Of a stretch of DNA of 64,000 nt, positions 19,477-29,974 are shown piece after piece. The position numbers were made by a program, and so were the translations under genes. The notes beneath the pieces are model-generated. The model was not told the origin of the DNA, did no database searches, and saw only the letters and a list, made by a program, of their open reading frames with translations. The stretch is from Marinobacter sp. F3R08 (GTDB lineage Bacteria; Pseudomonadota; Gammaproteobacteria; Pseudomonadales; Oleiphilaceae): assembly GCF_018860425.1 (NCBI RefSeq), contig NZ_JAHKPI010000014.1, positions 930,329 through 994,328 of the forward strand, written 5' to 3'. The number at the start of each line of letters is the position of its first letter. Within the stretch, counting starts at the first letter, position 1.

Positions 19477-19660
19477 ACAATCTCCTTTACTTTCTTATAA
19501 GGCTCCAATTGCCCGGTAAGGCAAGCCGGACCAATCACTGCTGTTGACCGCGATCTCCGGGGAGCGTGGATGTAACTATCACGTACACTCTAGACTATTA
19601 CGCAGATGGACAGAGGAAATCAAATGTCCGGGGAGGGCCAGAGCAAGAGATAAGGGAACG

Positions 19661-19696
19661 AAAAAAAGGGTCAGATGGACGACGCCAACTGACCCT
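19661..19696 (-). terminator. Rho-independent terminator of the metK-ahcY-metF operon
   Basis: Read on the minus strand, AGGGTCAG (19696-19689) pairs with CTGACCCT (19674-19667) and is followed directly by a run of seven T (19667-19661). It starts 20 bases after the metF stop. The layout is textbook for an intrinsic terminator. Confidence 0.88.
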
Positions 19697-19715
19697 GTGT
19701 ATCCGCTCCGGCAAC

Positions 19716-20585
19716 TCAGAAAGCGATCTTCTCTCGCTCGCTGATGCCCAGGTTTTTCCAGATACTGATGCTGGGTTCGACCTGGTTGAGCGTGTAGAAA
19801 TGCAAGCCGGGTGCGCCGGCCTTCAGCAGCTTCTCACACATCTCGGTAACGACTTCTTCACCGAACTTACGGATGGACACGCTGTCGTCGCCATAGGCTT
19901 CGAGCTGTTTGCGAATCCAGCGCGGAATCTCCGCACCGCACATGTCCGAGAAACGAACCAGACTGGAGAAATTGACGATGGGCATGATGCCCGGAACCAC
20001 CGGAATGGTGACCCCCATTTTCTCCAGCCGGTCGATAAAGTAGAAGTAGCTGTCCGGGTTAAAGAAGTACTGGGTGATGGCGCTGTTGGCACCAGCCTCA
20101 ACTTTGCGGGCAAAGTTCTTCAGATCTTCTTCGGCATTGCGCGCCTGGGGATGAAACTCCGGATACGCGGCTACCTCAAGGTTGAAGGTGTCGCCGCTGT
20201 GCTCGCGGATAAACTCCACCAGCTCATTGGCGTAGCGCAGCTCACCCGCTGCGCCCATCCCCGAAGGCAGGTCGCCCCGAAGGGCAACAATCCGGTTGAT
20301 CCCGTGCTCTTTGTACAGATCCAGCAGTTCGCCGATATCCTGGCGAGTGCCCCCGACACAGGACAGGTGCGGTGCCGTGGAAATGCCCTGCTTGTGCAGG
20401 TTGAGCACGGTTTCTATAGTGCGGTCCCTGGTGGAACCACCAGCGCCGAAAGTGACGGAGAAAAAGTCCGGATTCACTTCGGCCAGCTGGTTGCGCACGT
20501 TCTTCAGCTTTTCCTTGCCCTGGTCGGTCTTGGGTGGGAAAAACTCAAAGCTGAAACGGCGCTTGAACTGTTTCTGGGATTGCAT
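19716..20585 (-). CDS. metF: 5,10-methylenetetrahydrofolate reductase
   Basis: A 289-residue flavoprotein of the MetF family. SFEFFPPKT near the N-terminus and VTFGAGGST are family signatures. The folate-site segment LRGDLP follows at about residue 100. It makes 5-methyl-THF for homocysteine methylation. It lies 12 bases downstream of ahcY, last in metK-ahcY-metF, so its product feeds the same methionine/SAM cycle. Likely controlled by SahR through the metK promoter. Confidence 0.95.
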   Translation of the reverse strand: MQSQKQFKRRFSFEFFPPKTDQGKEKLKNVRNQLAEVNPDFFSVTFGAGGSTRDRTIETVLNLHKQGISTAPHLSCVGGTRQDIGELLDLYKEHGINRIVALRGDLPSGMGAAGELRYANELVEFIREHSGDTFNLEVAAYPEFHPQARNAEEDLKNFARKVEAGANSAITQYFFNPDSYFYFIDRLEKMGVTIPVVPGIMPIVNFSSLVRFSDMCGAEIPRWIRKQLEAYGDDSVSIRKFGEEVVTEMCEKLLKAGAPGLHFYTLNQVEPSISIWKNLGISEREKIAF

Positions 20586-20597
20586 CTGGTTACCCGA

Positions 20598-21992
20598 TCA
20601 GTACTTGTAGCTTTCTGGCTTGTACGGGCCTTCGACCGGTACACCGATGTATTTGGCCTGCTCTGGCGTCATCCTGGTGATCACTCCACCAAAACCTTCC
20701 ACCATGGCCCGGGCCACTTCTTCATCAAGATGCTTGGGCAGCACCTGAACGTACACGCCTTTCTCACGGGCATCTTCCGGCAGGTCGGCGAACTTGCGTT
20801 CGAACAGGTACATCTGGGCCAGAACCTGATTGGCAAAGGAGCCATCCATAATGCGTGAAGGGTGGCCGGTGGCGTTACCCAGATTCACCAGACGACCTTC
20901 GGAGAGCAGAATCAGGTGGTCATTGCTGGCCTTGTCCCGGTAAATCACGTGAACCTGAGGCTTCACCTCATCCCATTCCCAGTTCTTGCGCATGTAGGCC
21001 GTATCGATCTCGTTGTCGAAGTGACCGATGTTGCACACCACGGCGCCGGATTTAATGGCTTTGAGCATGTGCGCGTCGCACACGTTCATGTTGCCGGTGG
21101 TGGTGACCAGCAGATCGGTATTCTGCAGCAGATCGCGGTTGACGCTGGATTCCGTGCCAGTATTCACGCCATCAAGGTACGGAGATACAACTTCGAAGCC
21201 GTCCATGCAGGCCTGCATGGCGCAGATCGGGTCGGCCTCGGCAACTTTTACGATCATGCCTTCCTGACGCAGGGACGCGGCAGAGCCCTTGCCTACGTCG
21301 CCATAGCCGATCACCAGCGCTTTCTTACCCGAAAGAAGGTGGTCCGTAGCACGCTTGATCGCATCGTTCAGGCTGTGGCGGCATCCGTACTTGTTGTCGT
21401 TTTTGGACTTGGTGACGGCGTCGTTGACGTTGATCGCGGGAACCTTGAGGGTGCCTTCGCGAAGCATTTCCTGCAGGCGGTGCACACCGGTAGTGGTTTC
21501 TTCGGTTACGCCGTGGCAGTTCACCAGAATGTCCGGATACTTTTCATGGAGCAGGGCGGTCAGGTCGCCGCCGTCGTCCAGAATCATGTTCGGTTCCCAG
21601 CCGTCTACGTCGGCTCCAACGGTACGTTCGAGGCACCAGTCGTACTCTTCGTCGGTTTCACCTTTCCATGCGAAGACCGGAATACCACTTTCGGCAATGG
21701 CCGCTGCAGCCTGATCCTGAGTTGAAAAAATGTTGCAGGAGGACCAGCGAACGTTGGCGCCCAGTTCAACCAGTGTTTCGATCAATACGGCCGTCTGGAT
21801 GGTCATGTGGATACAGCCCATGATGTTGGCGCCTTTCAGCGGTTGCTCGCCTTTGTATTTCTCGCGGAGCTTCATCAGGGCAGGCATTTCGCCTTCAGCG
21901 ATGTTGATTTCCTTGCGGCCCCAACCGGCGAGGGAAATATCGCGGACTTTATAATCGTCAAAGCTGTTCAGTTTTTCTGCGGGAGTGCTCAT
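20598..21992 (-). CDS. ahcY: Adenosylhomocysteinase (SAH hydrolase)
   Basis: A 464-residue NAD-dependent enzyme that splits S-adenosylhomocysteine into adenosine and homocysteine. The start region has [10 protein letters not shown]; the NAD-binding core reads [10 protein letters not shown]; the C-terminus ends YKPESYKY, as in the family. The gene lies between metK and metF on the same strand. The 63-base gap to metK has a GGGCG/CGCCC hairpin (22021-22046) but nothing matching the conserved core of the SAH riboswitch. Confidence 0.96.
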   Translation of the reverse strand: MSTPAEKLNSFDDYKVRDISLAGWGRKEINIAEGEMPALMKLREKYKGEQPLKGANIMGCIHMTIQTAVLIETLVELGANVRWSSCNIFSTQDQAAAAIAESGIPVFAWKGETDEEYDWCLERTVGADVDGWEPNMILDDGGDLTALLHEKYPDILVNCHGVTEETTTGVHRLQEMLREGTLKVPAINVNDAVTKSKNDNKYGCRHSLNDAIKRATDHLLSGKKALVIGYGDVGKGSAASLRQEGMIVKVAEADPICAMQACMDGFEVVSPYLDGVNTGTESSVNRDLLQNTDLLVTTTGNMNVCDAHMLKAIKSGAVVCNIGHFDNEIDTAYMRKNWEWDEVKPQVHVIYRDKASNDHLILLSEGRLVNLGNATGHPSRIMDGSFANQVLAQMYLFERKFADLPEDAREKGVYVQVLPKHLDEEVARAMVEGFGGVITRMTPEQAKYIGVPVEGPYKPESYKY

Positions 21993-22055
21993 GGTGTTCT
22001 CCTGTCAGTGAGTTTGGCCTGGGCGCAGGTCTGATGACATACGCCCGAAATTGAA

Positions 22056-23246
22056 TTAGATACCAGCGGCATCCTTGAGAGTGGCCGCGCGATCGGTCTT
22101 CTCCCAGGGGAAGGCGGTGAAGGTCTTGCCGCCGACGGTCATTTCATAAGGATCGCGGCCAAAGTGGCCATAGGCTGCGGTAGCCCGGTACATCGGGTGC
22201 AGCAGGTCGAGCATGTTGGTGATGGCGTACGGGCGCAGATCAAAGTTCTGGCGCACCAGGTCAATGATCTTGTCGTCGCTGATCTTGCCTGTGCCGAAGG
22301 TGTTCAGGGAGATCGATGTTGGCTGCGCGACACCAATGGCATAAGAAACCTGGATCTCGCACTTGTCTGCCAGACCGGCGGCGACGATGTTCTTGGCGAC
22401 ATACCGGCCAGCGTATGCGGCGGAACGGTCAACCTTGGACGGATCCTTGCCGGAGAACGCACCACCACCGTGGCGGGCCATGCCGCCGTAGGTGTCCACG
22501 ATGATCTTGCGGCCAGTCAGGCCGCAGTCGCCCACCGGGCCACCGATCACGAACTTGCCGGTCGGGTTGATGTGGAACTGGGTGTCTTTGTGCAGCAGTT
22601 CTGCCGGCAGGGCATGCTTGACGATCAGCTCCATTACCGCTTCTTTCAGGTCTTCCTGAGTTACGTCTTCGTCGTGCTGGGTCGACAGGACCACCGCGTC
22701 AATACCGGTCACCTGGCCATTTTCGTAACGGCAGGTGACCTGGCTCTTGGCATCCGGACGCAGCCATGGCAGCAGGCCACTCTTGCGGGCTTCGGCCTGA
22801 CGCTGAACCAGACGGTGCGAGAAGGTGATCGGCGCAGGCATCAATACGTCGGTCTCGTTGCTGGCGTAGCCGAACATCAGGCCCTGGTCACCTGCACCCT
22901 GGTCTTCCGGCTTCTGTCGATCAACGCCCTGGGCGATATCAACAGACTGCTTGCCGATGATGTTGATAATGCCGCAGGTATCGCCGTCGTAGCCCACCTT
23001 TGATGAGGTGTAGCCGATGTCTTTGATAACGCCGCGCACCAGATCTTCCAGATCGACCCAGGCGCTGGTCGTGATTTCACCGCCGACGATGGCCACACCG
23101 GTTTTTACCATGGTTTCACAGGCAACGCGGGCGTGTGGGTCTTCGGTCAGGATGGCATCAAGAACCGCATCGGAGATCTGGTCAGCCAATTTGTCCGGAT
23201 GGCCTTCAGAGACCGATTCGGAAGTGAAAATGTTGTAGTCAGCCAT
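22056..23246 (-). CDS. metK: S-adenosylmethionine synthetase
   Basis: A 396-residue enzyme making SAM from methionine and ATP. Signature motifs [12 protein letters not shown] and [16 protein letters not shown] are both present, as is [14 protein letters not shown] at the N-terminus. First structural gene of metK-ahcY-metF, transcribed from a 149-base leader downstream of sahR that holds a SahR-type palindrome and two inverted repeats. GGAG-like bases precede ATG 23246. Confidence 0.97.
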   Translation of the reverse strand: MADYNIFTSESVSEGHPDKLADQISDAVLDAILTEDPHARVACETMVKTGVAIVGGEITTSAWVDLEDLVRGVIKDIGYTSSKVGYDGDTCGIINIIGKQSVDIAQGVDRQKPEDQGAGDQGLMFGYASNETDVLMPAPITFSHRLVQRQAEARKSGLLPWLRPDAKSQVTCRYENGQVTGIDAVVLSTQHDEDVTQEDLKEAVMELIVKHALPAELLHKDTQFHINPTGKFVIGGPVGDCGLTGRKIIVDTYGGMARHGGGAFSGKDPSKVDRSAAYAGRYVAKNIVAAGLADKCEIQVSYAIGVAQPTSISLNTFGTGKISDDKIIDLVRQNFDLRPYAITNMLDLLHPMYRATAAYGHFGRDPYEMTVGGKTFTAFPWEKTDRAATLKDAAGI

Positions 23247-23311
23247 AACGCATGCTCCTTTGTGAGCGATTCGAATTCAGGTCGGTAAGTGGCTTGTTTG
23301 AAGCGCTTTCC

Positions 23312-23358
23312 CGTATCCGTTTTGGTGGTTTTTGTGAGGATACGTAAAACTACGTATC
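23312..23358 (-). promoter_or_regulatory. Two overlapping inverted repeats in the metK leader
   Basis: GATACGTA-AAAC-TACGTATC (23339-23358) is a perfect 8-bp inverted repeat. Its GGATACG arm (23338-23344) can instead pair with CGTATCC (23312-23318). On the metK transcript the two stems would exclude each other, as in attenuators. If transcription starts inside this stretch, only the second stem would be in RNA and the first would be a DNA-level site. Confidence 0.45.
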
Positions 23359-23361
23359 TGT

Positions 23362-23381
23362 ATATCAAAATTTGTTGATAT
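23362..23381 (-). promoter_or_regulatory. SahR-type operator upstream of metK
   Basis: The 20-bp imperfect palindrome ATATCAAAATTTGTTGATAT lies 116 bases before the metK start. Its halves match at 8 of 10 positions. It matches closely the palindrome in front of sahR itself (24440-24459), which points to one regulator binding both. Confidence 0.75.
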
Positions 23382-23395
23382 TGCGATTCGGGTCG

Positions 23396-24397
23396 TCAAA
23401 TCTGACCGTTGTGTTTCCAGAACTCCCGAACCTGAATCTGGAAACCATTCCGTAAACCGATGAACAGCTGTTCTCCGGCAACCAGCCCGGCGTCGGCGGC
23501 CCAGGTGGTGAGCTCCTCCGGCTCGAAGCCCAGCCACAGGTCTCCACAATTTGCTTTTGCCCAGTCCTGGTCGTGGCTGCACAGGTCGCTGATTACCAGA
23601 CAACCACCGTTGTTCATCAGTGCGGCGGCATCCAGGAAGATGTCAGCGGGACTGGGCACGTGGTGCAGCACCATGTTGGCAACCACCAGGTCAAACGCGT
23701 CGCCCCGGGCCAGCAGGGTGTCAGTGACGCCCTCAATCAGATCGATATTGTTCAGCCGTTCGTCGATACAGGTCCGGGTTGCCTTGGCCAGCATGTCCCG
23801 GCTGTTATCCAGGGCAACCACGTGCTCGCTTAGCTCGGCCAGCACCGGTAAGAACGCACCTTCACCCGGACCGATTTCCAGGGTGGCCTGCCACAGGTGT
23901 TTGCGGGACCGTTTCCGGATCATCTTTGCCACAGGTTCGGCATAGAGATCGAAGGCGGCGATCAGTTCCTGCTGTTCCCGGAATTGCTCTGCATGGCGCG
24001 CAAAGAAAGCCTGGGACTGATCCGCACGTTGGGTGCGGATGGCTTCAATACGTTCCTGCAGGTGCAGTGGTAACGGCACCCGGTCGACCGCTTCGAATAT
24101 CTGGCGAATGGTCTGGTCTGTTGGCTTGTCGCTGTCCAGGTGCAGGGGGCGACGATAGAAAATCGCATTCCCTTCCCGCTGGGGTTCCAGCAGGCCGGCC
24201 TTGTTCATAACCTTCAGGTGATGGCTCATACCTGATTGGCGCATGTCGAAAAGCTGGCTTAACTCAAGAACGCCAAAGGTATCCTTTCTGAGCACGCGCA
24301 ATATCTCCAGACGCAACGGATCCCCGCTTGCTTTAAAGATCGGGGCCAGAGCGTCCAGGGAGGACAAGTTATCGGCGTGTGCGTTCATTGATGTCAT
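23396..24397 (-). CDS. sahR: SahR-type ArsR-family regulator with methyltransferase domain
   Basis: A 333-residue protein. Residues about 10-90 are an ArsR winged helix (LEILRVLRKDTFGVLELSQ, then MRQSGMSHHLKVM). Residues about 150-310 are a class I SAM methyltransferase fold with motif I LEIGPGEGAF. This fusion next to metK-ahcY-metF is the pattern of SahR, a repressor of methionine-cycle genes in proteobacteria that responds to S-adenosylhomocysteine. ATG 24397 or 24388 are both plausible; an in-frame TTG at 24430 would run into the operator side. It is probably autoregulated through 24440-24459. Confidence 0.85.
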   Translation of the reverse strand: MTSMNAHADNLSSLDALAPIFKASGDPLRLEILRVLRKDTFGVLELSQLFDMRQSGMSHHLKVMNKAGLLEPQREGNAIFYRRPLHLDSDKPTDQTIRQIFEAVDRVPLPLHLQERIEAIRTQRADQSQAFFARHAEQFREQQELIAAFDLYAEPVAKMIRKRSRKHLWQATLEIGPGEGAFLPVLAELSEHVVALDNSRDMLAKATRTCIDERLNNIDLIEGVTDTLLARGDAFDLVVANMVLHHVPSPADIFLDAAALMNNGGCLVISDLCSHDQDWAKANCGDLWLGFEPEELTTWAADAGLVAGEQLFIGLRNGFQIQVREFWKHNGQI

Positions 24398-24439
24398 GGC
24401 AACGAAGTGTAGGGGGGTTCGGTTGTTCAATCAATAGCC

Positions 24440-24459
24440 ATATCAAAAAATTTTGATAT
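24440..24459 (-). promoter_or_regulatory. SahR-type operator upstream of sahR
   Basis: ATATCAAAAA-ATTTTGATAT is a 20-bp palindrome with one mismatch between half sites, 43 bases before the likely sahR start. The same sequence type occurs before metK. Position and symmetry fit autorepression. Confidence 0.75.
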
Positions 24460-24634
24460 AGATTTATCGGGCTTTGAAATCAGGCCCTTTCGGAAATCCA
24501 CAGGCTAACAATCGCGAAACAGGCGCATGTCGATTTGCCCCGGCACACACTAATCGGCGAAAATACGCGCCTCATTTTTGATCGCCTTTTAATCACTGCG
24601 AATTCTTTTCCTGCAAAACACTGGAGAAACGTCA

Positions 24635-26635
24635 ATGCCGTCTCGTAAAGATCTCGCCAACGCCATTCGCGCGCTGAGCATGGATGCGGTTCAGAAAGCC
24701 AAATCCGGCCACCCGGGTGCGCCCATGGGTATGGCGGATATCGCCGAGGTTCTGTGGAATGATTACCTGAGCCACAACCCGGCCAACCCTCAGTGGGCCA
24801 ACCGGGACCGCTTTGTGCTGTCCAATGGACATGGCTCCATGTTGCAGTATTCCCTGCTGCACCTGAGCGGTTATGACGTTTCCATCGACGACATCAAGAA
24901 TTTCCGTCAACTGCATTCCAAAACGCCGGGCCATCCCGAATACGGTTATACGCCGGGCGTAGAAACCACCACCGGTCCGCTGGGTCAGGGCATTGCCAAT
25001 GCGGTCGGTTTTGCGATTGCCGAAAAGTCGCTGGCAGCGCAGTTCAACCGTCCGGGTCACAAGATCGTTGATCACTACACCTACGCGTTTCTGGGCGATG
25101 GCTGCCTGATGGAAGGCATCTCCCACGAAGTCGCCTCTCTTGCCGGCACGCTGGGTCTGGGTAAGCTGGTGTTCTTCTATGATGACAACGGCATTTCTAT
25201 TGATGGTGAAGTCGACGGCTGGTTCACAGACAACACCCCGCAGCGTTTCGAGTCCTACGGCTGGCAGGTGATTCCGGCCGTTGATGGCCATGATGCCGAC
25301 GCCATCCGCGCCGCCATCGAAGCGGCCCGTGCCAATACGGATCAGCCCACGCTGATCTGCTGCAAGACCATCATCGGGTTTGGTTCTCCGAACAAGCAAG
25401 GCAAGGAAAGCTGCCACGGTGCCCCCCTGGGTGACGACGAAATCACCCTGACCCGCGAGCAGTTGGGTTGGCAGCATGGCCCGTTCGAAATCCCTGCCGA
25501 CATCGCCGGTGCCTGGAATGCCCGTGAGAAAGGTGCCGCTGCCCAGTCCGAGTGGGAGCAGGCATTCGCCGCCTACGCGCAAGCCGAGCCTGAGCTGGCG
25601 GCCGAGTTCAAGCGCCGCATGGCCGGTGACCTGCCTGCCGATTTCGCAGAGAAGGCCCAGGCCTATATTCAGGAGTGCCAGGACAAGGCCGAGACTGTGG
25701 CCTCGCGCAAAGCCTCGCAGAACACTCTGAACGCATACGGTCCGCTGCTTCCGGAACTGATGGGCGGCTCTGCCGACCTGGCCGGTTCCAACCTGACTAT
25801 CTGGTCCGACACCAAGGGTCTGACCAAAGAAGATGCCAGCGGCAACTACATCTATTACGGTGTCCGTGAATTCGGTATGGCAGCGATCATGAACGGTATT
25901 GCGCTGCACGGCGGTTTCGTACCCTATGGCGCCACCTTCCTGATCTTCATGGAATACTGCCGTAACGCCGTGCGTATGGCGGCCCTGATGAAGCAGCGCT
26001 CAATTTACGTATTCACCCATGATTCCATTGGCCTGGGTGAAGACGGTCCGACACACCAGCCAATCGAGCAGATGGCCAGCCTGCGCACCACGCCGAATAT
26101 GAGCATGTGGCGCCCGGCAGATACCGTTGAATCCGCGGTTGCCTGGAAAGCGGCGCTTGAGCGCAAGGACGGCCCGACAGCCATGATCTTCTCTCGACAG
26201 GGTCTGCCGGCCCAGCCGCGCGATGCCCAGCAACTGGCCGATGTCGCGAAAGGCGCCTATATCCTGTCTGACAGCGAAGGCACTCCAGATCTGATCCTGA
26301 TCGCCACCGGCTCCGAAGTTGCCCTGGCGCAGGATGCTGCCGTTAAACTGCGTGAGCAGGGTAACAAGGTACGCGTCGTCTCCATGCCGTCGACCGACAC
26401 CTTCGATGCTCAGAGCGCCGAGTACAAGCAGCAGGTTCTGCCGCTGGATGTGACTAACCGCATCGCCATCGAAGCCGGTATTGCAGATTTCTGGTACAAG
26501 TACGTTGGCCTGGACGGTCGCATTATTGGCATGACCACCTTTGGTGAGTCCGCGCCTGCGGGTGAGCTGTTCAAGGAGTTCGGCTTTACTGTCGACAACG
26601 TTCTGGAAGTGGCTGCCGAGCTTCTGGACGCCTGA
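24635..26635 (+). CDS. tkt: Transketolase
   Basis: A 666-residue thiamine diphosphate enzyme of the pentose phosphate pathway. N-terminal [12 protein letters not shown], the ThDP/metal motif [12 protein letters not shown] and central [15 protein letters not shown] are all present. It is first in tkt-epd-pgk-fba, with the epd ATG overlapping its stop by one base. It interconverts sugar phosphates, yielding erythrose 4-phosphate, the substrate of the next gene product. Length matches the family. Confidence 0.97.
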   Translation: MPSRKDLANAIRALSMDAVQKAKSGHPGAPMGMADIAEVLWNDYLSHNPANPQWANRDRFVLSNGHGSMLQYSLLHLSGYDVSIDDIKNFRQLHSKTPGHPEYGYTPGVETTTGPLGQGIANAVGFAIAEKSLAAQFNRPGHKIVDHYTYAFLGDGCLMEGISHEVASLAGTLGLGKLVFFYDDNGISIDGEVDGWFTDNTPQRFESYGWQVIPAVDGHDADAIRAAIEAARANTDQPTLICCKTIIGFGSPNKQGKESCHGAPLGDDEITLTREQLGWQHGPFEIPADIAGAWNAREKGAAAQSEWEQAFAAYAQAEPELAAEFKRRMAGDLPADFAEKAQAYIQECQDKAETVASRKASQNTLNAYGPLLPELMGGSADLAGSNLTIWSDTKGLTKEDASGNYIYYGVREFGMAAIMNGIALHGGFVPYGATFLIFMEYCRNAVRMAALMKQRSIYVFTHDSIGLGEDGPTHQPIEQMASLRTTPNMSMWRPADTVESAVAWKAALERKDGPTAMIFSRQGLPAQPRDAQQLADVAKGAYILSDSEGTPDLILIATGSEVALAQDAAVKLREQGNKVRVVSMPSTDTFDAQSAEYKQQVLPLDVTNRIAIEAGIADFWYKYVGLDGRIIGMTTFGESAPAGELFKEFGFTVDNVLEVAAELLDA

Positions 26636-27666
26636 TGACAGACGCTGCGCCTTTTCGTATTGCCATCAACGGGTACGGCCGAATTGGCCAGTGCGTGTTG
26701 CGTGCGCTCTATGAAAACGGCTTCCGCGACCATCTTCAGGTGGTCGCTATCAATGAGCTGTCAGATATCGACACCATTGCCCACCTGACCCGATACGACT
26801 CCACCCATGGCCGGTTCCAGGGTGACGTTTCCGTGTCGGGTCAGGATCTGATGGTCAATGGCGATGCTATCCGGGTTTTGCGTCACTCCGATCCGTCAGA
26901 CCTGCCCTGGGGCTTACTGGATGTCGATCTGGTGCTTGAATGTTCCGGTTCATACTCTGACCGCTCAAAAGCCCAGAAACACATCGATGCCGGTGCCAAA
27001 CGTCTGCTTTTCTCGCAGCCGGCAGAGTCGGATGTTGACCGTACCGTGGTCTTTGGTATCAACCACACCGAGCTCGCAGCGGACGATGTCATCGTTGCGG
27101 CGGCCTCGTGCACCACTAACTGCCTGGTGCCGGTCATCAAGGTGCTGGACGATGCGTTCGGTGTGGAGCAGGGCAGCACCACCACCATCCATGCAGCCAT
27201 GAACGACCAGCCGGTGATTGACGCCTACCACCATCAGGATCTGCGTCGAACCCGCAGTGCCCTGCACAACATTGTTCCTGTGGAAACCGGTCTGGCCCGG
27301 GGCATTGAGCGTCTGCTGCCACACATGGAGGGCCGGTTCAGTTCGGTCGCCATGCGGGTGCCGACCATGAACGTCTCGGCTATCGATATGGTGGTGAATG
27401 TGCGCACGGCCACAGACGTGGCAGCGGTGAACCACCTGTTAAAAGGGGTCGCCAGTGGCCCGTTAAACGGCATACTCGGCTACACCGACGAACTGCTCGC
27501 CAGCTCTGACTTCAATCATGACGCCCATTCCGGCGTGGTGGACGGCGGCCAGACCCGGGTAACCGGAGGTACCATGGTGAAGGTGCTCTGCTGGTTCGAT
27601 AATGAGTGGGGCTTCGCGAACCGGATGCTCGATGTCAGCAAAAGCTGGTTAACCAAACCTATCTGA
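26635..27666 (+). CDS. epd: Erythrose-4-phosphate dehydrogenase (GapA-type)
   Basis: A 343-residue member of the GAPDH superfamily. The Rossmann motif INGYGRIGQ and the active-site [10 protein letters not shown] are present. Features favouring Epd over GapA are the position between tkt and pgk and the [21 protein letters not shown] segment. It would oxidise erythrose 4-phosphate for pyridoxal phosphate synthesis. A glycolytic or gluconeogenic GAPDH role cannot be excluded by sequence alone. Confidence 0.85.
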   Translation: MTDAAPFRIAINGYGRIGQCVLRALYENGFRDHLQVVAINELSDIDTIAHLTRYDSTHGRFQGDVSVSGQDLMVNGDAIRVLRHSDPSDLPWGLLDVDLVLECSGSYSDRSKAQKHIDAGAKRLLFSQPAESDVDRTVVFGINHTELAADDVIVAAASCTTNCLVPVIKVLDDAFGVEQGSTTTIHAAMNDQPVIDAYHHQDLRRTRSALHNIVPVETGLARGIERLLPHMEGRFSSVAMRVPTMNVSAIDMVVNVRTATDVAAVNHLLKGVASGPLNGILGYTDELLASSDFNHDAHSGVVDGGQTRVTGGTMVKVLCWFDNEWGFANRMLDVSKSWLTKPI

Positions 27667-27694
27667 TCTGAATTTTGTTGAAGGGACGAACGTT

Positions 27695-28855
27695 ATGGCC
27701 ATCAAGAAAATGACCGACCTCGACCTCGCTGGCAAGCGAGTGCTGATCCGTGAAGACCTGAACGTACCGGTCAAGGACGGTAAAGTCTCCAGTGATGCCC
27801 GCATCCGCGCGTCACTGCCTACTATCAAGGCCGCCAAAGAAGCTGGCGCCAAAGTCATGCTGATGTCCCATCTCGGCCGCCCCGAGGAAGGTGTCTACGA
27901 TGAGGCCTCTTCCATGAAGCCGGTCGCCGACCACCTTACCAAAGTGCTGGGCCAGGACGTTCGCCTGATCAAGGACTACCTGGATGGCGTTGATGTCGCC
28001 GACGGCGAAGTGGTCCTGTTCGAGAACGTCCGTTTCAACAAGGGCGAAAAGAAAGACAACGAAGAGCTGGCCAGGAAGTACGCCGCCCTGTGCGATATCT
28101 ACGTGATGGACGCGTTCGGTACCGCTCACCGCGCCCAGGCGTCCACTCACGGCGTGGCAAAGTTCGCCCCTGAAGCCTGTGCCGGCCCGCTGCTGGCGGC
28201 TGAACTGGATGCCCTAGGCAAAGCCCTGGATAATCCGGCAAAGCCGGTGGTGGCCATTGTGGGTGGCTCAAAAGTGTCAACCAAACTGGATGTTCTCAAT
28301 GCCCTGGAAAAAGTGTGCGATCAGATCATCGTCGGCGGTGGCATCGCCAATACCTTCCTGGCGGCGGCAGGCCATCCGGTCGGTAAATCCCTGTGCGAGC
28401 ATGACCTGATCGACACCGCCAAAGACATAGCCAGCCGCGTTGACATACCGCTGCCGGTAGACGTTGTGGTTGCCAGTGAATTTGCCGAAACAGCAACGGC
28501 CACCACCAGGAACATCTCAGATGTCAGTGCCGATGACATGATCCTCGACGTAGGCCCGGAAACGGCCGGCAAGTTTGCCGACGTTCTGAAGAATGCCAAA
28601 ACGATCCTCTGGAACGGCCCGGTCGGTGTCTTCGAATTCGACCAGTTTGGCAACGGAACCAAAGCTCTTGCCCACGCCATCGCGGAAAGTCACGCATTCT
28701 CCCTGGCTGGCGGTGGAGACACCGTCGCCGCCGTTGACAAGTACGGCATTGCTGACAAAATCTCCTACATCTCTACCGGTGGTGGCGCCTTCCTGGAATT
28801 CGTCGAAGGCAAGACCCTCCCGGCAGTAGCGGTGTTGGAAGAACGCGGCGCGTAA
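27695..28855 (+). CDS. pgk: Phosphoglycerate kinase
   Basis: A 386-residue glycolytic/gluconeogenic kinase. It starts [19 protein letters not shown] with the substrate-binding RxDLNVP present as REDLNVP. The conserved LSHLGRP appears as MSHLGRP, and the nucleotide site GGGDTVAAV is near the C-terminus. It lies 28 bases after epd and 52 before fba, in the common epd-pgk-fba order. Confidence 0.97.
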   Translation: MAIKKMTDLDLAGKRVLIREDLNVPVKDGKVSSDARIRASLPTIKAAKEAGAKVMLMSHLGRPEEGVYDEASSMKPVADHLTKVLGQDVRLIKDYLDGVDVADGEVVLFENVRFNKGEKKDNEELARKYAALCDIYVMDAFGTAHRAQASTHGVAKFAPEACAGPLLAAELDALGKALDNPAKPVVAIVGGSKVSTKLDVLNALEKVCDQIIVGGGIANTFLAAAGHPVGKSLCEHDLIDTAKDIASRVDIPLPVDVVVASEFAETATATTRNISDVSADDMILDVGPETAGKFADVLKNAKTILWNGPVGVFEFDQFGNGTKALAHAIAESHAFSLAGGGDTVAAVDKYGIADKISYISTGGGAFLEFVEGKTLPAVAVLEERGA

Positions 28856-28907
28856 AGAGTTACAGACAGAATTCAACTATCCAAAGTCTAAATGAAGGAG
28901 ACGACCC

Positions 28908-29972
28908 ATGGCCCTGATTTCGATGCGGCAAATGCTGGATCACGCCGCCGAGCATGGTTACGGTGTGCCAGCCTTTAATGTAAACAACCTGGAACAGATG
29001 CGCGCCATCATGGAAGCCGCCGACAAAACCGACTCCCCGGTGATTGTCCAGGCCTCCGCCGGTGCCCGTAAATATGCCGGCGCACCTTTCCTGCGTCACC
29101 TGATCCTGGCGGCGATCGAAGAATTTCCGCATATCCCGGTGGTTATGCACCAGGACCACGGAACCAGCCCCTCCGTGTGCCAACGCTCCATCCAGCTGGG
29201 CTTCAGCTCTGTGATGATGGACGGCTCTCTCGGTGAAGACGGTAAAACCCCAACCGACTACGAGTACAACGTGGATGTGACCCGTCGTACCGTTGAAATG
29301 GCCCACGCCTGTGGTGTCTCCGTAGAAGGCGAACTGGGTTGCCTGGGTTCTCTGGAAACCGGCCAGGCCGGTGAAGAAGACGGAATCGGTGCGGAGGGCA
29401 TCCTGGACCACAGCCAGATGCTGACCGATCCGGAAGAGGCGGCGGACTTCGTCAAGAAAACTCATGTAGACGCGTTAGCCATCGCCATCGGCACCAGTCA
29501 TGGCGCTTACAAGTTTACCCGTCCGCCCACAGGCGACATTCTGGCCATCGATCAGATCAAGGCTATCCACGCCCGCATCCCGGATACCCACCTGGTTATG
29601 CACGGCTCCAGCTCCGTGCCTCAGGAGTGGCTGAAAATCATCAACGAGTACGGTGGTGAGATTCCGGAAACCTACGGTGTGCCGGTTGAAGAAATCGTGG
29701 AAGGCATCAAGCACGGCGTACGCAAGGTCAACATCGACACCGATCTGCGTCTGGCCAGCACTGGCGCGGTCCGTCGCTTCCTGGCCGAAAACCCGGCCGA
29801 GTTCGACCCACGCAAGTTCCTCAAGGAAACCATGAAAGCGATGACCGACGTGTGCATTGCACGCTACGAAGCCTTCGGTTGTGCCGGTAACGCAAGCAAG
29901 ATCAAGCCGGTCAATCTGGAGCGTATGTTCGAGCGTTACGCTGCCGGTGAGCTAGACCCCAAGGTCAGATAA
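28908..29972 (+). CDS. fba: Class II fructose-bisphosphate aldolase
   Basis: A 354-residue zinc-dependent aldolase of the Calvin-cycle-type class II group. Zinc ligand His lies in [10 protein letters not shown], with further metal-site residues in [11 protein letters not shown] and [19 protein letters not shown] is also characteristic. Last gene of the tkt-epd-pgk-fba cluster; a strong terminator follows 22 bases after its stop. Confidence 0.96.
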   Translation: MALISMRQMLDHAAEHGYGVPAFNVNNLEQMRAIMEAADKTDSPVIVQASAGARKYAGAPFLRHLILAAIEEFPHIPVVMHQDHGTSPSVCQRSIQLGFSSVMMDGSLGEDGKTPTDYEYNVDVTRRTVEMAHACGVSVEGELGCLGSLETGQAGEEDGIGAEGILDHSQMLTDPEEAADFVKKTHVDALAIAIGTSHGAYKFTRPPTGDILAIDQIKAIHARIPDTHLVMHGSSSVPQEWLKIINEYGGEIPETYGVPVEEIVEGIKHGVRKVNIDTDLRLASTGAVRRFLAENPAEFDPRKFLKETMKAMTDVCIARYEAFGCAGNASKIKPVNLERMFERYAAGELDPKVR

Positions 29973-29974
29973 GC

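Noticed and set aside
19566..20858. 430-codon open frame antisense to metF
   Set aside because: It covers metF and its terminator on the opposite strand and has no recognisable domain.
21993..22055. SAH riboswitch before ahcY
   Set aside because: The gap to metK is only 63 bases. It has one GGGCG/CGCCC stem, but not the conserved GAGGAGCG-type core of SAH riboswitches. Control through SahR explains the operon better.
24632..25909. 425-codon open frame antisense to tkt
   Set aside because: It lies wholly opposite the conserved transketolase gene and shows no family features.
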